Source: Flectonema sp. DT1601
Lineage: Eukaryota; Euglenozoa; Diplonemea; Diplonemida; Diplonemidae
NCBI GenBank assembly: GCA_964019425.1
Contig: OZ025804.1
Coordinates: 744,001 to 808,000 of the forward strand
Length of the DNA: 64,000 bases
Direction of reading: 5' to 3'
A program made the translations under genes and the position numbers. Below are positions 29,701 through 40,000 of this stretch, piece by piece. The notes under the pieces were generated by a model. The model made no database searches, was not told the DNA's origin, and was given only the letters and a program-made list of their open reading frames with translations. The first letter of the stretch is position 1. Each line of letters begins with the position of its first letter.

Positions 29701-30067
29701 ACATCAGGAAGAGTCATCTCAGTTACAAAGGAGACTAAGAACTCTTCAAGATGAGCTGAACGTTCATAAACAAGAAGAGATCTCACGACGTCAGAGAACA
29801 CCTCCAACTGTAAGCGGATGGAGTAATGTTGTGACTCCTCCTCCGATGAGTACACTTGATCTGAGTCATATTAGACCAGCTTCTGGTGGACCTCAGACCC
29901 ATCGACCTCCACCTTCAGCATTCGATCAACCGATTAATGCTACTCAACCACGACAAGCATTTGAACCCTCTGCTGGAAAAGTGTGGCGTTGTAATAAATG
30001 TGACTGCTTCGCTAATCCTCAACCTGTTGATAAATGTAGACGTTGTGAGGCACCAAGAGAGTATTAG
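23753..30067 (+). CDS. Giant kinesin with 71-residue coiled-coil repeats and a RanBP2-type zinc finger
   Basis: A 2104-residue single-exon protein. The N-terminal motor (residues ~20-385) is kinesin-3-like: AVRVRPLNKREM, P-loop GQTGSGKTHTMMG at ~132, switch I NSESSRSHA at ~250, switch II VDLAGSE at ~285, and the neck QDENIKLVQDLQNELAALRERL. No FHA domain is obvious. Coiled coil follows to ~residue 1960. Inside it, residues ~813-1755 are 13 tandem units of mostly 71 residues. The C-terminus is P-rich, then VWRCNKCDCF..DKCRRCEAPREY (residues ~2077-2104), a RanBP2-type W-x-C-x2-C..C-x2-C finger, which binds ubiquitin or RNA in other proteins. Likely a plus-end microtubule motor; the cargo is unknown. 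An acceptor-like CATAG lies 14 bases upstream of the ATG. Confidence 0.9.
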   Translation: MSSPSKERSLTPKRNTDAVQVAVRVRPLNKREMGSKVAVRMDTHSCWTVEDGEAKPEHSTPGLRQVGKFGAGKTTVASGKFQFDHCLWSVESMADASGKKRFYEQEDVYKEIGSPLLDHVFKGFNVCLFAYGQTGSGKTHTMMGDISKEGSMPGAGIIPRLCRDLFQRVESKSSDSTNFVITLSYIELYNEQVCDLLNETLNPDLKVREDPKTGPFVQGLRMESVTSVTQILKHITLGNQRRHVAATKMNSESSRSHAIVTLYFEEECHGEEMEGIAAASRVNLVDLAGSESIEKSGVEGKNKIEAININLSLTTLRKVIDNLANPNRGLAPPYRDSKLTYLLKDSLGNNAKTMMIATISPSIMNLSESKNTLHYAALARAIQNKAKANQDENIKLVQDLQNELAALRERLSASSWLEGKGITQERVQAMEDELRLKEEQEAQLKSHMEQLRLEKALKAKQEEELRATHEEKKKLNHERLQLEEKLHETQSKEVSLQANIAELAGNYELSKQQLVEQEKRLDELVKMKEQLEEEQKQRAEHRIRLEKEGADKDEQLKASADQIAVLTSRIQGLERELAGVRSELLDSNEINDQLVEKKKDLQHQLSDRETAIQELDIELDEATSQLEKANDDVTTLTESKVDLLEKVELLEDKIKSLESQISDLESKIVSLQAELSSKNDSITSLQADLSDKETQLSKLETETSETIAELKTKLSETEEQLNSLTIASNESKQKFESELADGKKQFESLQSEFNISKTTAAELTDELEKLKSDFDGKSKELSDLETSATTSKKDFELQLTTAADELSQLQTEYDNKKESDAAAAAVLSTDLSNLKSDFENKSKELSDLQTSSTEREQGDTTAKEELQSKLSSKEEECSDLSGKLKSLQSEYDNKKESDAAAAAILTTDLEKLTSDFENKSKELSDLQTSSTEREQGDTTAKEELQSKLSNKEEELKLLQSEYDNKKESDAAAAAVLTTDLGKLKEELETKSNELSNLQNSSSESQQQDASAKAELQSKLSSKEEELKSLQTEYDNKKESDAAAAAILTTDLEKLTSDFENKSKELSDLQTSSTEREQGDTTAKEELQSKLSNKEEELKSLQSEYDSKKESDAAAAAVLTTDLGKLKEELETKSNELSNLQNSSSESQQQDASAKAELQSKLSSKEEECSDLSDKLKSLQAEYDSKKESDAAAAAVLTTDLEKLTSDFENKSKELSDLQTSSTEREQGDTTAKEELQSKLSSKEEELKSLQSEYDSKKESDAAAAAVLTTDLGKLKEELETKSNELSNLQNSSSESQQQDATAKAELQSKLSSKEEELKSLQSEYDNKKESDAAAAAILTTDLEKLTSDFENKSKELSDLQTSSTEREQGDTTAKEELQSKLSNKEEELKSLQSEYDNKKESDAAAAAILTTDLEKLTSDFENKSKELSDLQTSSTEREQGDTTAKEELRLKLSNKEEELKSLQSEYDSKKESDAAAAAVLTTDLGKLKEELETKSNELSNLQNSSSESQQQDATAKAELQSKLSSKEEELKSLQTEYDNKKESDAAAAAVLSADLSNLKSDFENKSKELSDLQTSSTEREQGDTTAKEELQSKLSNKEEELKSLQTEYDNKKESDAAAAAVLTTDLGKLKEELETKSNELSNLQNSSSESQQQDATAKAELQSKLSSKEEELKSLQSEYDNKKESDAAAAVVLATDLGTLKTNFENKSKEFSDLQTSTSEKNKSNDAEREQLRSELSGKEKECSDLSDELKTLQADSQSKLKEKEIAFNATNERVAELESEVQSAAIRFTQLETELDDRNNNLIRKSDSFNAFREQTEVDRQQWSQSLLALKTERETTIRLKSDEITEYELQVSSLKEKNNSDVAALEAKLQEQSSIQIRADALQLELDEITGKHGTQIKSLELQNNTINQEVYELRKQVVDISGKHRVVTSELISLQKEKERQTTLTTGNAFKTVGELEKQNERLRSQLQTQMNETAAYNIKHQEESSQLQRRLRTLQDELNVHKQEEISRRQRTPPTVSGWSNVVTPPPMSTLDLSHIRPASGGPQTHRPPPSAFDQPINATQPRQAFEPSAGKVWRCNKCDCFANPQPVDKCRRCEAPREY
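26189..29020 (+). repeat. Coding tandem array: 13 units of ~213 bp in the kinesin
   Basis: Each unit begins YDNKKESDAAAAA or YDSKKESDAAAAA. Two subtypes occur: A (TDLEKLTSDFENKSKELSDL) and B (TDLGKLKEELETKSNELSNL). The order is A A B A B A B A A B A B plus a diverged last unit. Units 1, 5 and 13 carry an extra ECSDLS insert. Near-identical bases between distant units point to recent unequal exchange or conversion. The alternate-strand frames here are shadows. Confidence 0.92.
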
Positions 30068-30347
30068 TTATGTCACAAGAAGAAAACTCACGCTGCGAAA
30101 CGTGTTTCCTTTTTTCTTTTTTGTTATGGGTAAAGGAGGAGAAATAGAAATTCTACAAGAAAAAATAAATGTTTTAAAAAAAAAAAAAAAAATAGATGAT
30201 TACCTTTTCGTTTACCACGCTGAATACTAAAATGGCGTGAGGCAGCTGATTTTCTTATTATTTTTTTTTTTTTCCCCCCTTTCTTTCTGTTTCTTCATCT
30301 TTGTTTTTTTGTTGTCTATTTGAGAGAATAATTTCGCTTTGTAAAAA

Positions 30348-30718
30348 ATGTGTAAACTCAAAATGATTAAAGAAAAGGAAATAAATGAAATTAGACTCAG
30401 CACTACCGATTTATTGACTGAAGTGTGACTCGTTCATCTAACGTCGCCAGTCACTACTACACGCCCTATCCATTTGATCAAAGCAAGCGTTTCTTTTCAG
30501 CCATAGCAGAGAGTGTTCTGACACTTGTGGATTATCCGTCAGTGAGATGGAATCAAGGTAAGGGGTATGTGGTTACCCTGGTCATTGTATCTAAAAACTA
30601 ATGTTAAATTATCGTTATGTTGTTTTATCATACAATACATTTGTATTTTTACGTACAAAATCGAACAGTTAATTCCCCCTTTTCAAGTATAGCAACGTCC
30701 CTAACCAACGAATGTTAA
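30348..30718 (+). CDS. Possible small three-exon gene, 77 residues
   Basis: Proposed exons are 30348-30424, 30451-30557 and 30669-30718. The product starts MCKLKMIKEKEINEIRLS and continues through TEVHYYTPYPFDQSKRFF and LVDYPSVRWNQ to SSIATSLTNEC. The second intron (30558-30668) is GTAAGG..GAACAG, 111 bases. The first (30425-30450, GTGACT..GCCAG) would be only 26 bases. All three phases fit without an internal stop, and the peptide has a normal mix of residues, unlike the neighbouring poly-Lys and poly-Phe frames. A T-rich tract ending TTTGAG lies upstream. No family is recognised. A chance alignment of short open stretches remains possible. Confidence 0.42.
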
Positions 30719-31000
30719 CAATAGTATCGACTCCACGTTTATAAAGTAAAAATAATTTGATTTAATTTCGGAGTGCTTTTTTTTTTTTTCTTCTTCTTCT
30801 CTCCCCTTTTTTTTTGTTTTTTGTTAGTTAACGAATGGTGAAGAAGGAATAGAGTGAAACAAGGAGAAGTACTCCTCAAGGTGTTTCTCTCAATTGATTT
30901 TCTTACCGCTGCTCTTTGTTACCTTCGCCCATCAGGCAGTGGTTTGGAGATTATGTGGTCGTGTGAAGAAAAATCTTACTTGCATCAATAACACAATCCA

Positions 31001-31058
<58 letters not shown>

Positions 31059-31531
31059 CGTTTTCCATTTTCTAGCTAAGAAATCTATCATTATTCTCCC
31101 AAAAAGAAAAGAAAAAAAAAAAAAAAAAAAAAGTATTTCGTTACCTTTAGGTATTTGCAGCTTTCTTCTTGTACACAAAGTTGAGAGGGATTCGGCTATG
31201 TTAATGTTGGTCTCTCGTCGGACGTGTTCACAAAATATATAAAAAAAAAAAAAATAGTTTCGGTTTTAATATTTGTCTGACCACCAACCTCATTGATGTT
31301 TTCACCACAAAAAAGGTCAACTCTTTTATGTTTTTTTTTTTTTTCCCTTTATCGTGTTTTAGTCCCAGGTTTCTCCTAGGTGAAAAAACGCTCGCTGGGC
31401 ACACATTAATTAGCAGCGGTGCTGTGTTCCTTTTCTTCCTTTTCATTTTTTTTTTTTTGAATTTGTCTGTCCACTGTCCTTTCGATTTTTTCATTTTTTT
31501 TTTCTCTGTTTCTTTCCCAAGCAGAAAAAAG

Positions 31532-31564
<33 letters not shown>

Positions 31565-32525
31565 TCTGTTTCTCAACTCGAATCAGATTTTTCGTTCAAT
31601 GTCTCTGTAAAGTGTCCCAATAATTGAGCAAAAATAAAATATATATTCCCGAGAAAAGCAATCCTTGTTTTGGTGAATAATACATGTTGATAAAAGTTTA
31701 ATTCAATTTTTTTTTTTTTTTTTTTTTTTCACCCCTTCTGTGTTATTCCTTTTGAACAGTATCGATTGACGCCCCTTTTTGTACCTAAAACTTGTGTAAG
31801 TTACGCGGAATAGCAGATAGTTTTATTTTTTCTCATTTTTTAAAAAAAAAAAAATCACATTATTACCAACACCTTTGTACCGTGTAAAAGAAACGTTAGT
31901 CCTTCCCTTCGTAACTGCCGTTATCGAACAGTCAAATAAAAAAAAATTTACTCTCTTTTTTTAAAACGGTATTTCTTTACATTGGAATGAAGTAAGATAC
32001 GGTAACAGAAGCAAGAAGTGCTCAACTATGTTTACGGCGGTATTTTTCTTTTTTTTTCTTTTTTTTTTTTTTTTCGCAATCGTGTACTACGCTTCCTGCT
32101 GAACGGTTCTTTTTTACTTTTCCTTTTAGTGTAAGACCTCAAACAACGTATTAATTTACATCTTGAATGGCTCACCTTTTAGTGGTATTTCTTTACATTT
32201 ATTTATAGTGATTAAAATGAGGTTTATGTATTCCCTATTCAGCCTTCACAGGTCGATCGGCAAATATTTCTTTTTTTTGATTCAGTGAAGTTGAAACGGA
32301 AAATAGAGGAAAGAACGACAAACAAAATGAATAAACTAAAAAAAAAAAAGAGGGGGAAAAAAAAAAAAAGAAAGGTATTTGAGCTTTGAATAGATTTCAG
32401 CGATTTTGGTATGGATGGTATTTTAGTATAATCGCATTGAGCGACATGGTCAGGTGTTCTTCCGCAACTAACGCCAGTACATTACTTGTGTCTTTGATAT
32501 AAGTCTCACTCTTAACATATACCAG
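30719..32525. other. Intergenic, 1.8 kb, extreme homopolymer runs
   Basis: No gene seen. It contains a T56 run (31003-31058), A runs at ~31111-31131 and 31531-31560, and many T runs of 10-24. An acceptor-like ACATATACCAG ends at 32525, before the first P0 gene. Run lengths may be unreliable in the assembly. Confidence 0.5.
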
Positions 32526-32539
32526 CTATCACTTACAAC

Positions 32540-33721
32540 ATGGCCACCAGAGAATACTCAAACAAGAAGAGGGGGTTCTTCGTCAAGATGAACGAGTACC
32601 TCGACACCTACGACAAGATCGTCGTCGTTAGTTGTGACAACGTGACCTCCCGTCAGTTTAACACCATGCGTATTGGTATGCGTAAGAAGGGAGAGCTTCC
32701 ACTTGAGGGAAAGATCCTCATGGGTAAGAACACCATGATGAAGAAGGTTCTTCAGCAGCGTGCGGACGCTGACCCTGAGAACGCCCTCAAGCAGCTTCAG
32801 CTTGAACGTTTCGGAGAGATGTTGAAGTTGAACCGTGGTCTCATTTTCACCAACGGTATGTGTTTGTTGTTTTTTACAGAAAGTTCCTCTTCAGATTTGT
32901 TGCTTTTATTTTTGCAGCAGGGACACGGAGTTACGGTCCGTTTGGTTTTGAAACAAGCAACTTCAAACAGATGACCTTACTCAGGTCATGAAGATGGTTG
33001 AGGAGAACGTTGTTCAGTCCCAGGCTCGTGTTGGATCTGTTGCTCCATGTGACGTCAAGGTCCCAGCCGGTATCACTTCCCTTGAACCTGGTCAGACCTC
33101 ATTCTTCCAGGCCTTGAACATCCACACCAAGATTACCAAGGGAACCATTGAGATGTTGAACGAAGTTCACCTTATCACCAAGGGTGAGAAGGTCGGACCT
33201 TCCGAGGCCACCCTTCTCCAGAAGATGAAGATCAACCCATTCTACTACGGACTTGTGGTATGTGATTGTTGTTTTTATTCTTCTTCTGTGTACATCTGAT
33301 TTCTTCTGAACAAAACGAAAACCACCACCAACAGATGGAGGAGATCTACGACCAGGGATCATTCTACAGCCCGAAGGTGTTGAGGATGTCTGCTGACGAC
33401 AAGGAACAGATGGTTCGCAGAGGTATCAACCAGGTTCTTGGTCTTTCCCTTGGACTTGGATGGACTACCGAGGCCTCGTTCCCACACGTTGCCCTCAACG
33501 CCTTCAAGAACATCTTTTCCATCTCTTTGGGAACTGACTACGACTTTGAGGCATTCGGAGCGGCACAGCTCAAGCAGGACATCAAGGAAGGAAAGGTTTC
33601 CAGTGCCCCTGCTGCCGGTAGCAGTGCACCAGCTGACAGCAAGCCAGCTGCCGCCGCCGCCGCTGCCCCAGCTGACGAAGAAGATGAGGATGACTGTGAC
33701 TTCGGTGACATGTTTGACTAG
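32540..33721 (+). CDS. RPLP0: Large-subunit ribosomal stalk protein P0 (uL10), copy 1
   Basis: Anchors the P1/P2 stalk on the GTPase centre of the 60S subunit. Exons 32540-32855, 32971-33257, 33335-33721; 329 residues. Introns are GTATGTG..AAACAG (115 b) and GTATGTG..CAACAG (77 b). Splicing rebuilds [18 protein letters not shown] and [21 protein letters not shown]. Family marks are [51 protein letters not shown] and [12 protein letters not shown]. The Ala-rich hinge is followed by [13 protein letters not shown], which departs from the usual DDDMGFGLFD P-tail; kinetoplastid P0 tails also depart from it. The gene is homogenised with copies 2 and 3, including introns. Stop TAG. Confidence 0.95.
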
Positions 33722-34008
33722 ACTACGCCCACTTGTAGCTCTTCATGCCCGCAGCTTCTATCCAAATGCCGCGTCACTGTTACAGCTACTCACATCAGTT
33801 TGTAATTGATCTTTAAGAACAAAACATACGGAATCGTTATCGGTCGGAAAAAAGTCGAAGGGAATGAAAAAAAATTTAAAAAAAAAAAAAAATCATTGGT
33901 ATGAAGGAAAGAATATCGGGGAGTGAGGTAGGATTATCAGTGGTTGTTTTGCTTTTATTTTAAGACATATTTTCTTCTTCACAGGCACCCCGCCCGTTAA
34001 CTTACAAC

Positions 34009-35190
34009 ATGGCCACCAGAGAATACTCAAACAAGAAGAGGGGGTTCTTCGTCAAGATGAACGAGTACCTCGACACCTACGACAAGATCGTCGTCGTTAG
34101 TTGTGACAACGTGACCTCCCGTCAGTTTAACACCATGCGTATTGGTATGCGTAAGAAGGGAGAGCTTCCACTTGAGGGAAAGATCCTCATGGGTAAGAAC
34201 ACCATGATGAAGAAGGTTCTTCAGCAGCGTGCGGACGCTGACCCTGAGAACGCCCTCAAGCAGCTTCAGCTTGAACGTTTCGGAGAGATGTTGAAGTTGA
34301 ACCGTGGTCTCATTTTCACCAACGGTATGTGTTTGTTGTTTTTTACAGAAAGTTCCTCTTCAGATTTGTTGCTTTTATTTTTGCAGCAGGGACACGGAGT
34401 TACGGTCCGTTTGGTTTTGAAACAAGCAACTTCAAACAGATGACCTTACTCAGGTCATGAAGATGGTTGAGGAGAACGTTGTTCAGTCCCAGGCTCGTGT
34501 TGGATCTGTTGCTCCATGTGACGTCAAGGTCCCAGCCGGTATCACTTCCCTTGAACCTGGTCAGACCTCATTCTTCCAGGCCTTGAACATCCACACCAAG
34601 ATTACCAAGGGAACCATTGAGATGTTGAACGAAGTTCACCTTATCACCAAGGGTGAGAAGGTCGGACCTTCCGAGGCCACCCTTCTCCAGAAGATGAAGA
34701 TCAACCCATTCTACTACGGACTTGTGGTATGTGATTGTTGTTTTTATTCTTCTTCTGTGTACATCTGATTTCTTCTGAACAAAACGAAAACCACCACCAA
34801 CAGATGGAGGAGATCTACGACCAGGGATCATTCTACAGCCCGAAGGTGTTGAGGATGTCTGCTGACGACAAGGAACAGATGGTTCGCAGAGGTATCAACC
34901 AGGTTCTTGGTCTTTCCCTTGGACTTGGATGGACTACCGAGGCCTCGTTCCCACACGTTGCCCTCAACGCCTTCAAGAACATCTTTTCCATCTCTTTGGG
35001 AACTGACTACGACTTTGAGGCATTCGGAGCGGCACAGCTCAAGCAGGACATCAAGGAAGGAAAGGTTTCCAGTGCCCCTGCTGCCGGTAGCAGTGCACCA
35101 GCTGACAGCAAGCCAGCTGCCGCCGCCGCCGCTGCCCCAGCTGACGACGAAGATGAGGATGACTGTGACTTCGGTGACATGTTTGATTAA
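34009..35190 (+). CDS. RPLP0: Large-subunit ribosomal stalk protein P0 (uL10), copy 2
   Basis: Exons 34009-34324, 34440-34726, 34804-35190; 329 residues. It is copy 1 shifted by 1469 bases. Coding and intron bases look the same except near the C-terminus (ADDEDEDD instead of ADEEDEDD) and the stop (TAA, last Asp codon GAT). Upstream identity stops about nine bases before the ATG (ACTTACAAC shared) and downstream identity stops at the stop codon. It has its own leader: a TTTTCTTCTTCACAG acceptor-like site ends at 33984. So it is a full gene with independent flanks, likely expressed. Confidence 0.95.
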
Positions 35191-35549
35191 GCGCCTTGTT
35201 GATTTAACTTATTAACACTTTGCACAGACCTATTTAACTAACAGCTATCCAAACGTTGGTTATTATTAGCTTCACACATCAACTACTTTTGTTAATAAGA
35301 TTATTCTCTCTTCATGAGCTTATCGGGTTGTCTCTTTTTTTTGATTTTGTTTTCCCCGGCTTTTTCTTTTTTCGGGGGATAATGGAAAAAAAGAAACAAA
35401 GTATCTGTGTTTGACAACGTGACGTAATAAAACCATTATTTTTTTACAGGTACAAGCTTCAGCAGCAATCGTTTCTTCTTGTTGGGATTGGGTATTTATT
35501 ATCTCAAGTAGTATTTTGACTTATAATTAATTTATTATTTCATCAACAG
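35191..35549. other. Spacer between P0 copies 2 and 3
   Basis: Unique AT-rich sequence unlike the spacer between copies 1 and 2 (33722-34008). It contains a weak inverted pair CCCCGGC..TTTTTTC..GGGGGA near 35353-35380. No gene is seen. The difference between spacers shows that the duplicated unit is restricted to the gene body. Confidence 0.6.
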
Positions 35550-35570
35550 GGAACACGAGTCGCTAGCAAC

Positions 35571-36752
35571 ATGGCCACCAGAGAATACTCAAACAAGAAG
35601 AGGGGGTTCTTCGTCAAGATGAACGAGTACCTCGACACCTACGACAAGATCGTCGTCGTTAGTTGTGACAACGTGACCTCCCGTCAGTTTAACACCATGC
35701 GTATTGGTATGCGTAAGAAGGGAGAGCTTCCACTTGAGGGAAAGATCCTCATGGGTAAGAACACCATGATGAAGAAGGTTCTTCAGCAGCGTGCGGACGC
35801 TGACCCTGAGAACGCCCTCAAGCAGCTTCAGCTTGAACGTTTCGGAGAGATGTTGAAGTTGAACCGTGGTCTCATTTTCACCAACGGTATGTGTTTGTTG
35901 TTTTTTACAGAAAGTTCCTCTTCAGATTTGTTGCTTTTATTTTTGCAGCAGGGACACGGAGTTACGGTCCGTTTGGTTTTGAAACAAGCAACTTCAAACA
36001 GATGACCTTACTCAGGTCATGAAGATGGTTGAGGAGAACGTTGTTCAGTCCCAGGCTCGTGTTGGATCTGTTGCTCCATGTGACGTCAAGGTCCCAGCCG
36101 GTATCACTTCCCTTGAACCTGGTCAGACCTCATTCTTCCAGGCCTTGAACATCCACACCAAGATTACCAAGGGAACCATTGAGATGTTGAACGAAGTTCA
36201 CCTTATCACCAAGGGTGAGAAGGTCGGACCTTCCGAGGCCACCCTTCTCCAGAAGATGAAGATCAACCCATTCTACTACGGACTTGTGGTATGTGATTGT
36301 TGTTTTTATTCTTCTTCTGTGTACATCTGATTTCTTCTGAACAAAACGAAAACCACCACCAACAGATGGAGGAGATCTACGACCAGGGATCATTCTACAG
36401 CCCGAAGGTGTTGAGGATGTCTGCTGACGACAAGGAACAGATGGTTCGCAGAGGTATCAACCAGGTTCTTGGTCTTTCCCTTGGACTTGGATGGACTACC
36501 GAGGCCTCGTTCCCACACGTTGCCCTCAACGCCTTCAAGAACATCTTTTCCATCTCTTTGGGAACTGACTACGACTTTGAGGCATTCGGAGCGGCACAGC
36601 TCAAGCAGGACATCAAGGAAGGAAAGGTTTCCAGTGCCCCTGCTGCCGGTAGCAGTGCACCAGCTGACAGCAAGCCAGCTGCCGCCGCCGCCGCTGCCCC
36701 AGCTGACGAAGAAGATGAGGATGACTGTGACTTCGGTGACATGTTTGATTAA
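35571..36752 (+). CDS. RPLP0: Large-subunit ribosomal stalk protein P0 (uL10), copy 3
   Basis: Exons 35571-35886, 36002-36288, 36366-36752; 329 residues. It is copy 1 shifted by 3031 bases, with the same protein as copy 1 and the same introns. The stop is TAA, as in copy 2, and copies 2 and 3 share about seven more bases after it (GCGCCTT). Upstream flanks differ from both other copies; a TTTCATCAACAG acceptor-like site ends at 35549, 21 bases before the ATG. Its C-terminal tail is the same unusual FGDMFD. Confidence 0.95.
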
Positions 36753-36984
36753 GCGCCTTAGATTACTCTTCACTTGCAGTCTATTATATCAGACCAACAT
36801 CTAGGGCTGACCTGTTGAAGGGTTTTCTCGTTATTCTTTTGGGAAAAAAAACCAAATAACAAAAAAAAAAAAAAAAAAAAGAGCGAAAAGGAAACAAAAA
36901 AAAAAGTTCCAGAATCAATGCACTTTATAGGTATTTCAGACGTGAAGAATATTTTTGTTTGTTTTTCAGGAGGGGGGGATATTG

Positions 36985-37016
<32 letters not shown>

Positions 37017-37021
37017 CAAAG

Positions 37022-40000
37022 ATGGCAACTCCTCCCGCTGGCGGAAACCTTCCGCCACTGCCCGGAACGGCACCTCCACATGCAGGGAGAACAACTCCGG
37101 AAATGCTTGCAACAGTTGCCTGTGAGCGTGCAAAGGAACGAGGAGGAAAAGGTGTATCAAATAAGCTCCTCTCAAGATTATACTCAAATAGTAGTCATAC
37201 TGATGGTCACATGCCTAACATACTAACAAGTGTACAGAAGAAAGAAGAACACTTATCTGGTCAACAACGAGTATCTTCTGCTGGGCTACCCGGAGGACAA
37301 GAACAACAACTTCAAACAACTTCGTTAAGTATCACAAAAGTGAGACAGAAAGGTGTTCAAGATAATAATCAAGCATCTACTACTGCTGTTACTAGTGGAG
37401 TTGTTGGTATTCGAAAAATTAAAGAATCAGAATGGAAAGATATACTAACTAGCCCGAGACGTGACAACAGAGATAGAATCCTTCACAGTCGAGGTCATAC
37501 TCACACCAGACCAGATACAGCTGTAACAAGCTTATCTGTAACAACACGTGGAGGATTGATGTATGGATTATCACCTAGATCATATCAGGACCCTCAATCA
37601 CCAATGGGAGGATCAAGTGACTTAGATGCGACTAGCGACGCTGATTACATTAACCCCGCTGATGATGAGTCCTCTCCGTTTTCATTTATCCGACGTGTTA
37701 TGAAAGGTGATCCTATGGGTAAGTTTGTTTACCTCGCTATTAAACATCAAGATATACGACAGCCATACGATCCATACAATCTAGCAGTTGTAAATCACAA
37801 AGAAACAAACCCTTCAAATTATTTCACAATGGCAAAGGAAGGAGTCACTCATGTTCAAAATGGAGAAGCTGATTTCCTTCCTCTTGATCAGTGGGTTAAG
37901 GAACATGGTATCTTTCAACAAATTCTACAAATTGGATTCTTTTCGAAGTATAGAAGGTGGAAAACTTTTTACACCTGGAGGAACCACGTAAGGAGAACTA
38001 GAATATCGTCTTTTAAGACTTTCTTAGAGGATAATCTCTTTATATTAAATCCTGACCTATCTCCTTCACAACTTCAAGTCCGTAAAATCTGCCAAGAACT
38101 GCTTCAGCTTCAACTATATGCTCCGGTACAAGAGACGAAGACGTTAGAGTCGTACGGTGAGTTGCAAAGTAGGAATAGAGATATTCAGGCAAAGAGACTT
38201 GATCAAAAAATAAATCAAATAAAAGAAATAATAAGCAGCGCATGTAAAGCAGCGATGTCGTCGAGTACTCCTCCAGTAGTTCATCATTCTGTTGGTGATG
38301 AACGAAGTGATGTGAAAGATCAAAATACTGAAGTGCAAACTCATAGCTCTCCATCTCAAAATCAACCACATCGTCAAACATATATCGAATTATCTCAAAA
38401 ACGAGCGATTTGTAGACGACTGACATCATTTATTCGACTCTGCGATTATATGGTAGTTGACTCTTTAGTTAATCTGGCTATGAAGAGTGTTGAAGAAGTA
38501 AAAGACTCTGTCTTGTATCCAAAAGAATCAGACGAAGTCACAACATACCAAGAAGAAGACACAGACGTCTCTGGTGATGAACAAACACCACGAGGCGTGA
38601 GATCTGCTCATGAATTAGCATTAGAAGCGGCTGGGGTTTCAACAGGTACGATGGCTACGAGACATACTCAGGATGCGGGTCCGTTCAGAGGTCCAGTTCA
38701 TTTTATTGACATCCTTCTGGTTGATGATAGCATTATTATTCAACCTAATCTTGAAAGTTTTATTTTTAAAGCTGAATCTGTTGTAAAGAAATTCACTGAA
38801 ACAATCGTACGAGTCGAACGCTTTGCTCAAATGCAATGCTTCGCTCCGTACACATCACACGCAGCATCTGACCATCCTGGAGATGCAGAGTTGGGTGTTG
38901 GTCCTGATGTTAATGATATGGTAACTGGAGAGGATACGTATAGGGGTTTGGTTCACACTATAAAGTCATCATTGCAAGCGGCATTCGCTGATGTTGAAGA
39001 TTATGCGATGAAATTTGAACCATTTAAGAAAATGTTTATTGAAAACAGACGAGTTGACCCTCATCAAATCAAACAAGACGATCCACCACTCGATTGGTTT
39101 CGAGATGAACGTCAAAAATATCAACTTCAGCAACAAGACATTGAGAAGCTACCTAGTCAACAAGATGTTTCTATTTTCACTGCTAAAACAGAAAAATTAA
39201 AAAGAGTACTATCCCCGTCACCAGTTCGTTGCCTTGACGAGGTTGAGTTACTACTACCGCAGATTGCAAAAGAGAAGAATGATTCACTCATGGCTGAGGT
39301 CACAGATGCTAATAAAAGACTTGAAGCTGAGGCAACAACAGTTGAGGAGTTCGTTGAGTTCATCAGGTTTCATACTCAGATGACTACTCGAATTGATCAA
39401 GTTAATCAACAATACGATGCAATTCAAGAAATGTATCTCCTAATCATGACAGATTTAGATGTCAAAGGGCCAACTACTCACGAAGATCATCTTGGATTTA
39501 CAGAAGGAACAGGTCCAGCTGTCGTAAAGGTAAGACAGATGATTGCATCAGTAGAAGACACAAAAGATAACTTAACCAGACTATTCTCAAAGAATATTGA
39601 TGTTCAGTATGATAAGTTAAAAGATAACATCGCATCTGTAATGGAAAGAGGAAAGAATCCAATTATTGATGACGAAGACGCTGACATGAATGAAGTCATC
39701 GCATACGTTGAAGACTTGGCAAAAGAAATGGAAGTAATCAAAGCAAGAGAACGAGAGTTAGCAGGATTTCAAGAACTCATCGATTCTGGTAGAGAACCAG
39801 GTAGGATAGCTGACTCTGATATCAGTCTTGAAGAGGAATTGATGGAAGTCTACAGAAACGTAAACGATAAATTAAAGCTATGGACATCCCTCAGAGACTG
39901 GCAAGTCCTCACAGCAGAATGGAGTGAAACAGTTATAGAGAATTTAGTAGCAGCAAACGTTGAGGCTGATGTTTTAAAATTCGACAAAGCCGTTCGTCAA

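Noticed and set aside
30126-30230. Small lysine-rich frame starting MGKGGEIEILQEK
   Set aside because: Runs through an A17 homopolymer and lies in the kinesin 3' flank; no homology or splice support.
32540-32974. Unspliced P0 first frame of 144 residues
   Set aside because: The last ~40 residues are intron translation; splicing at 32856-32970 restores the conserved sequence.
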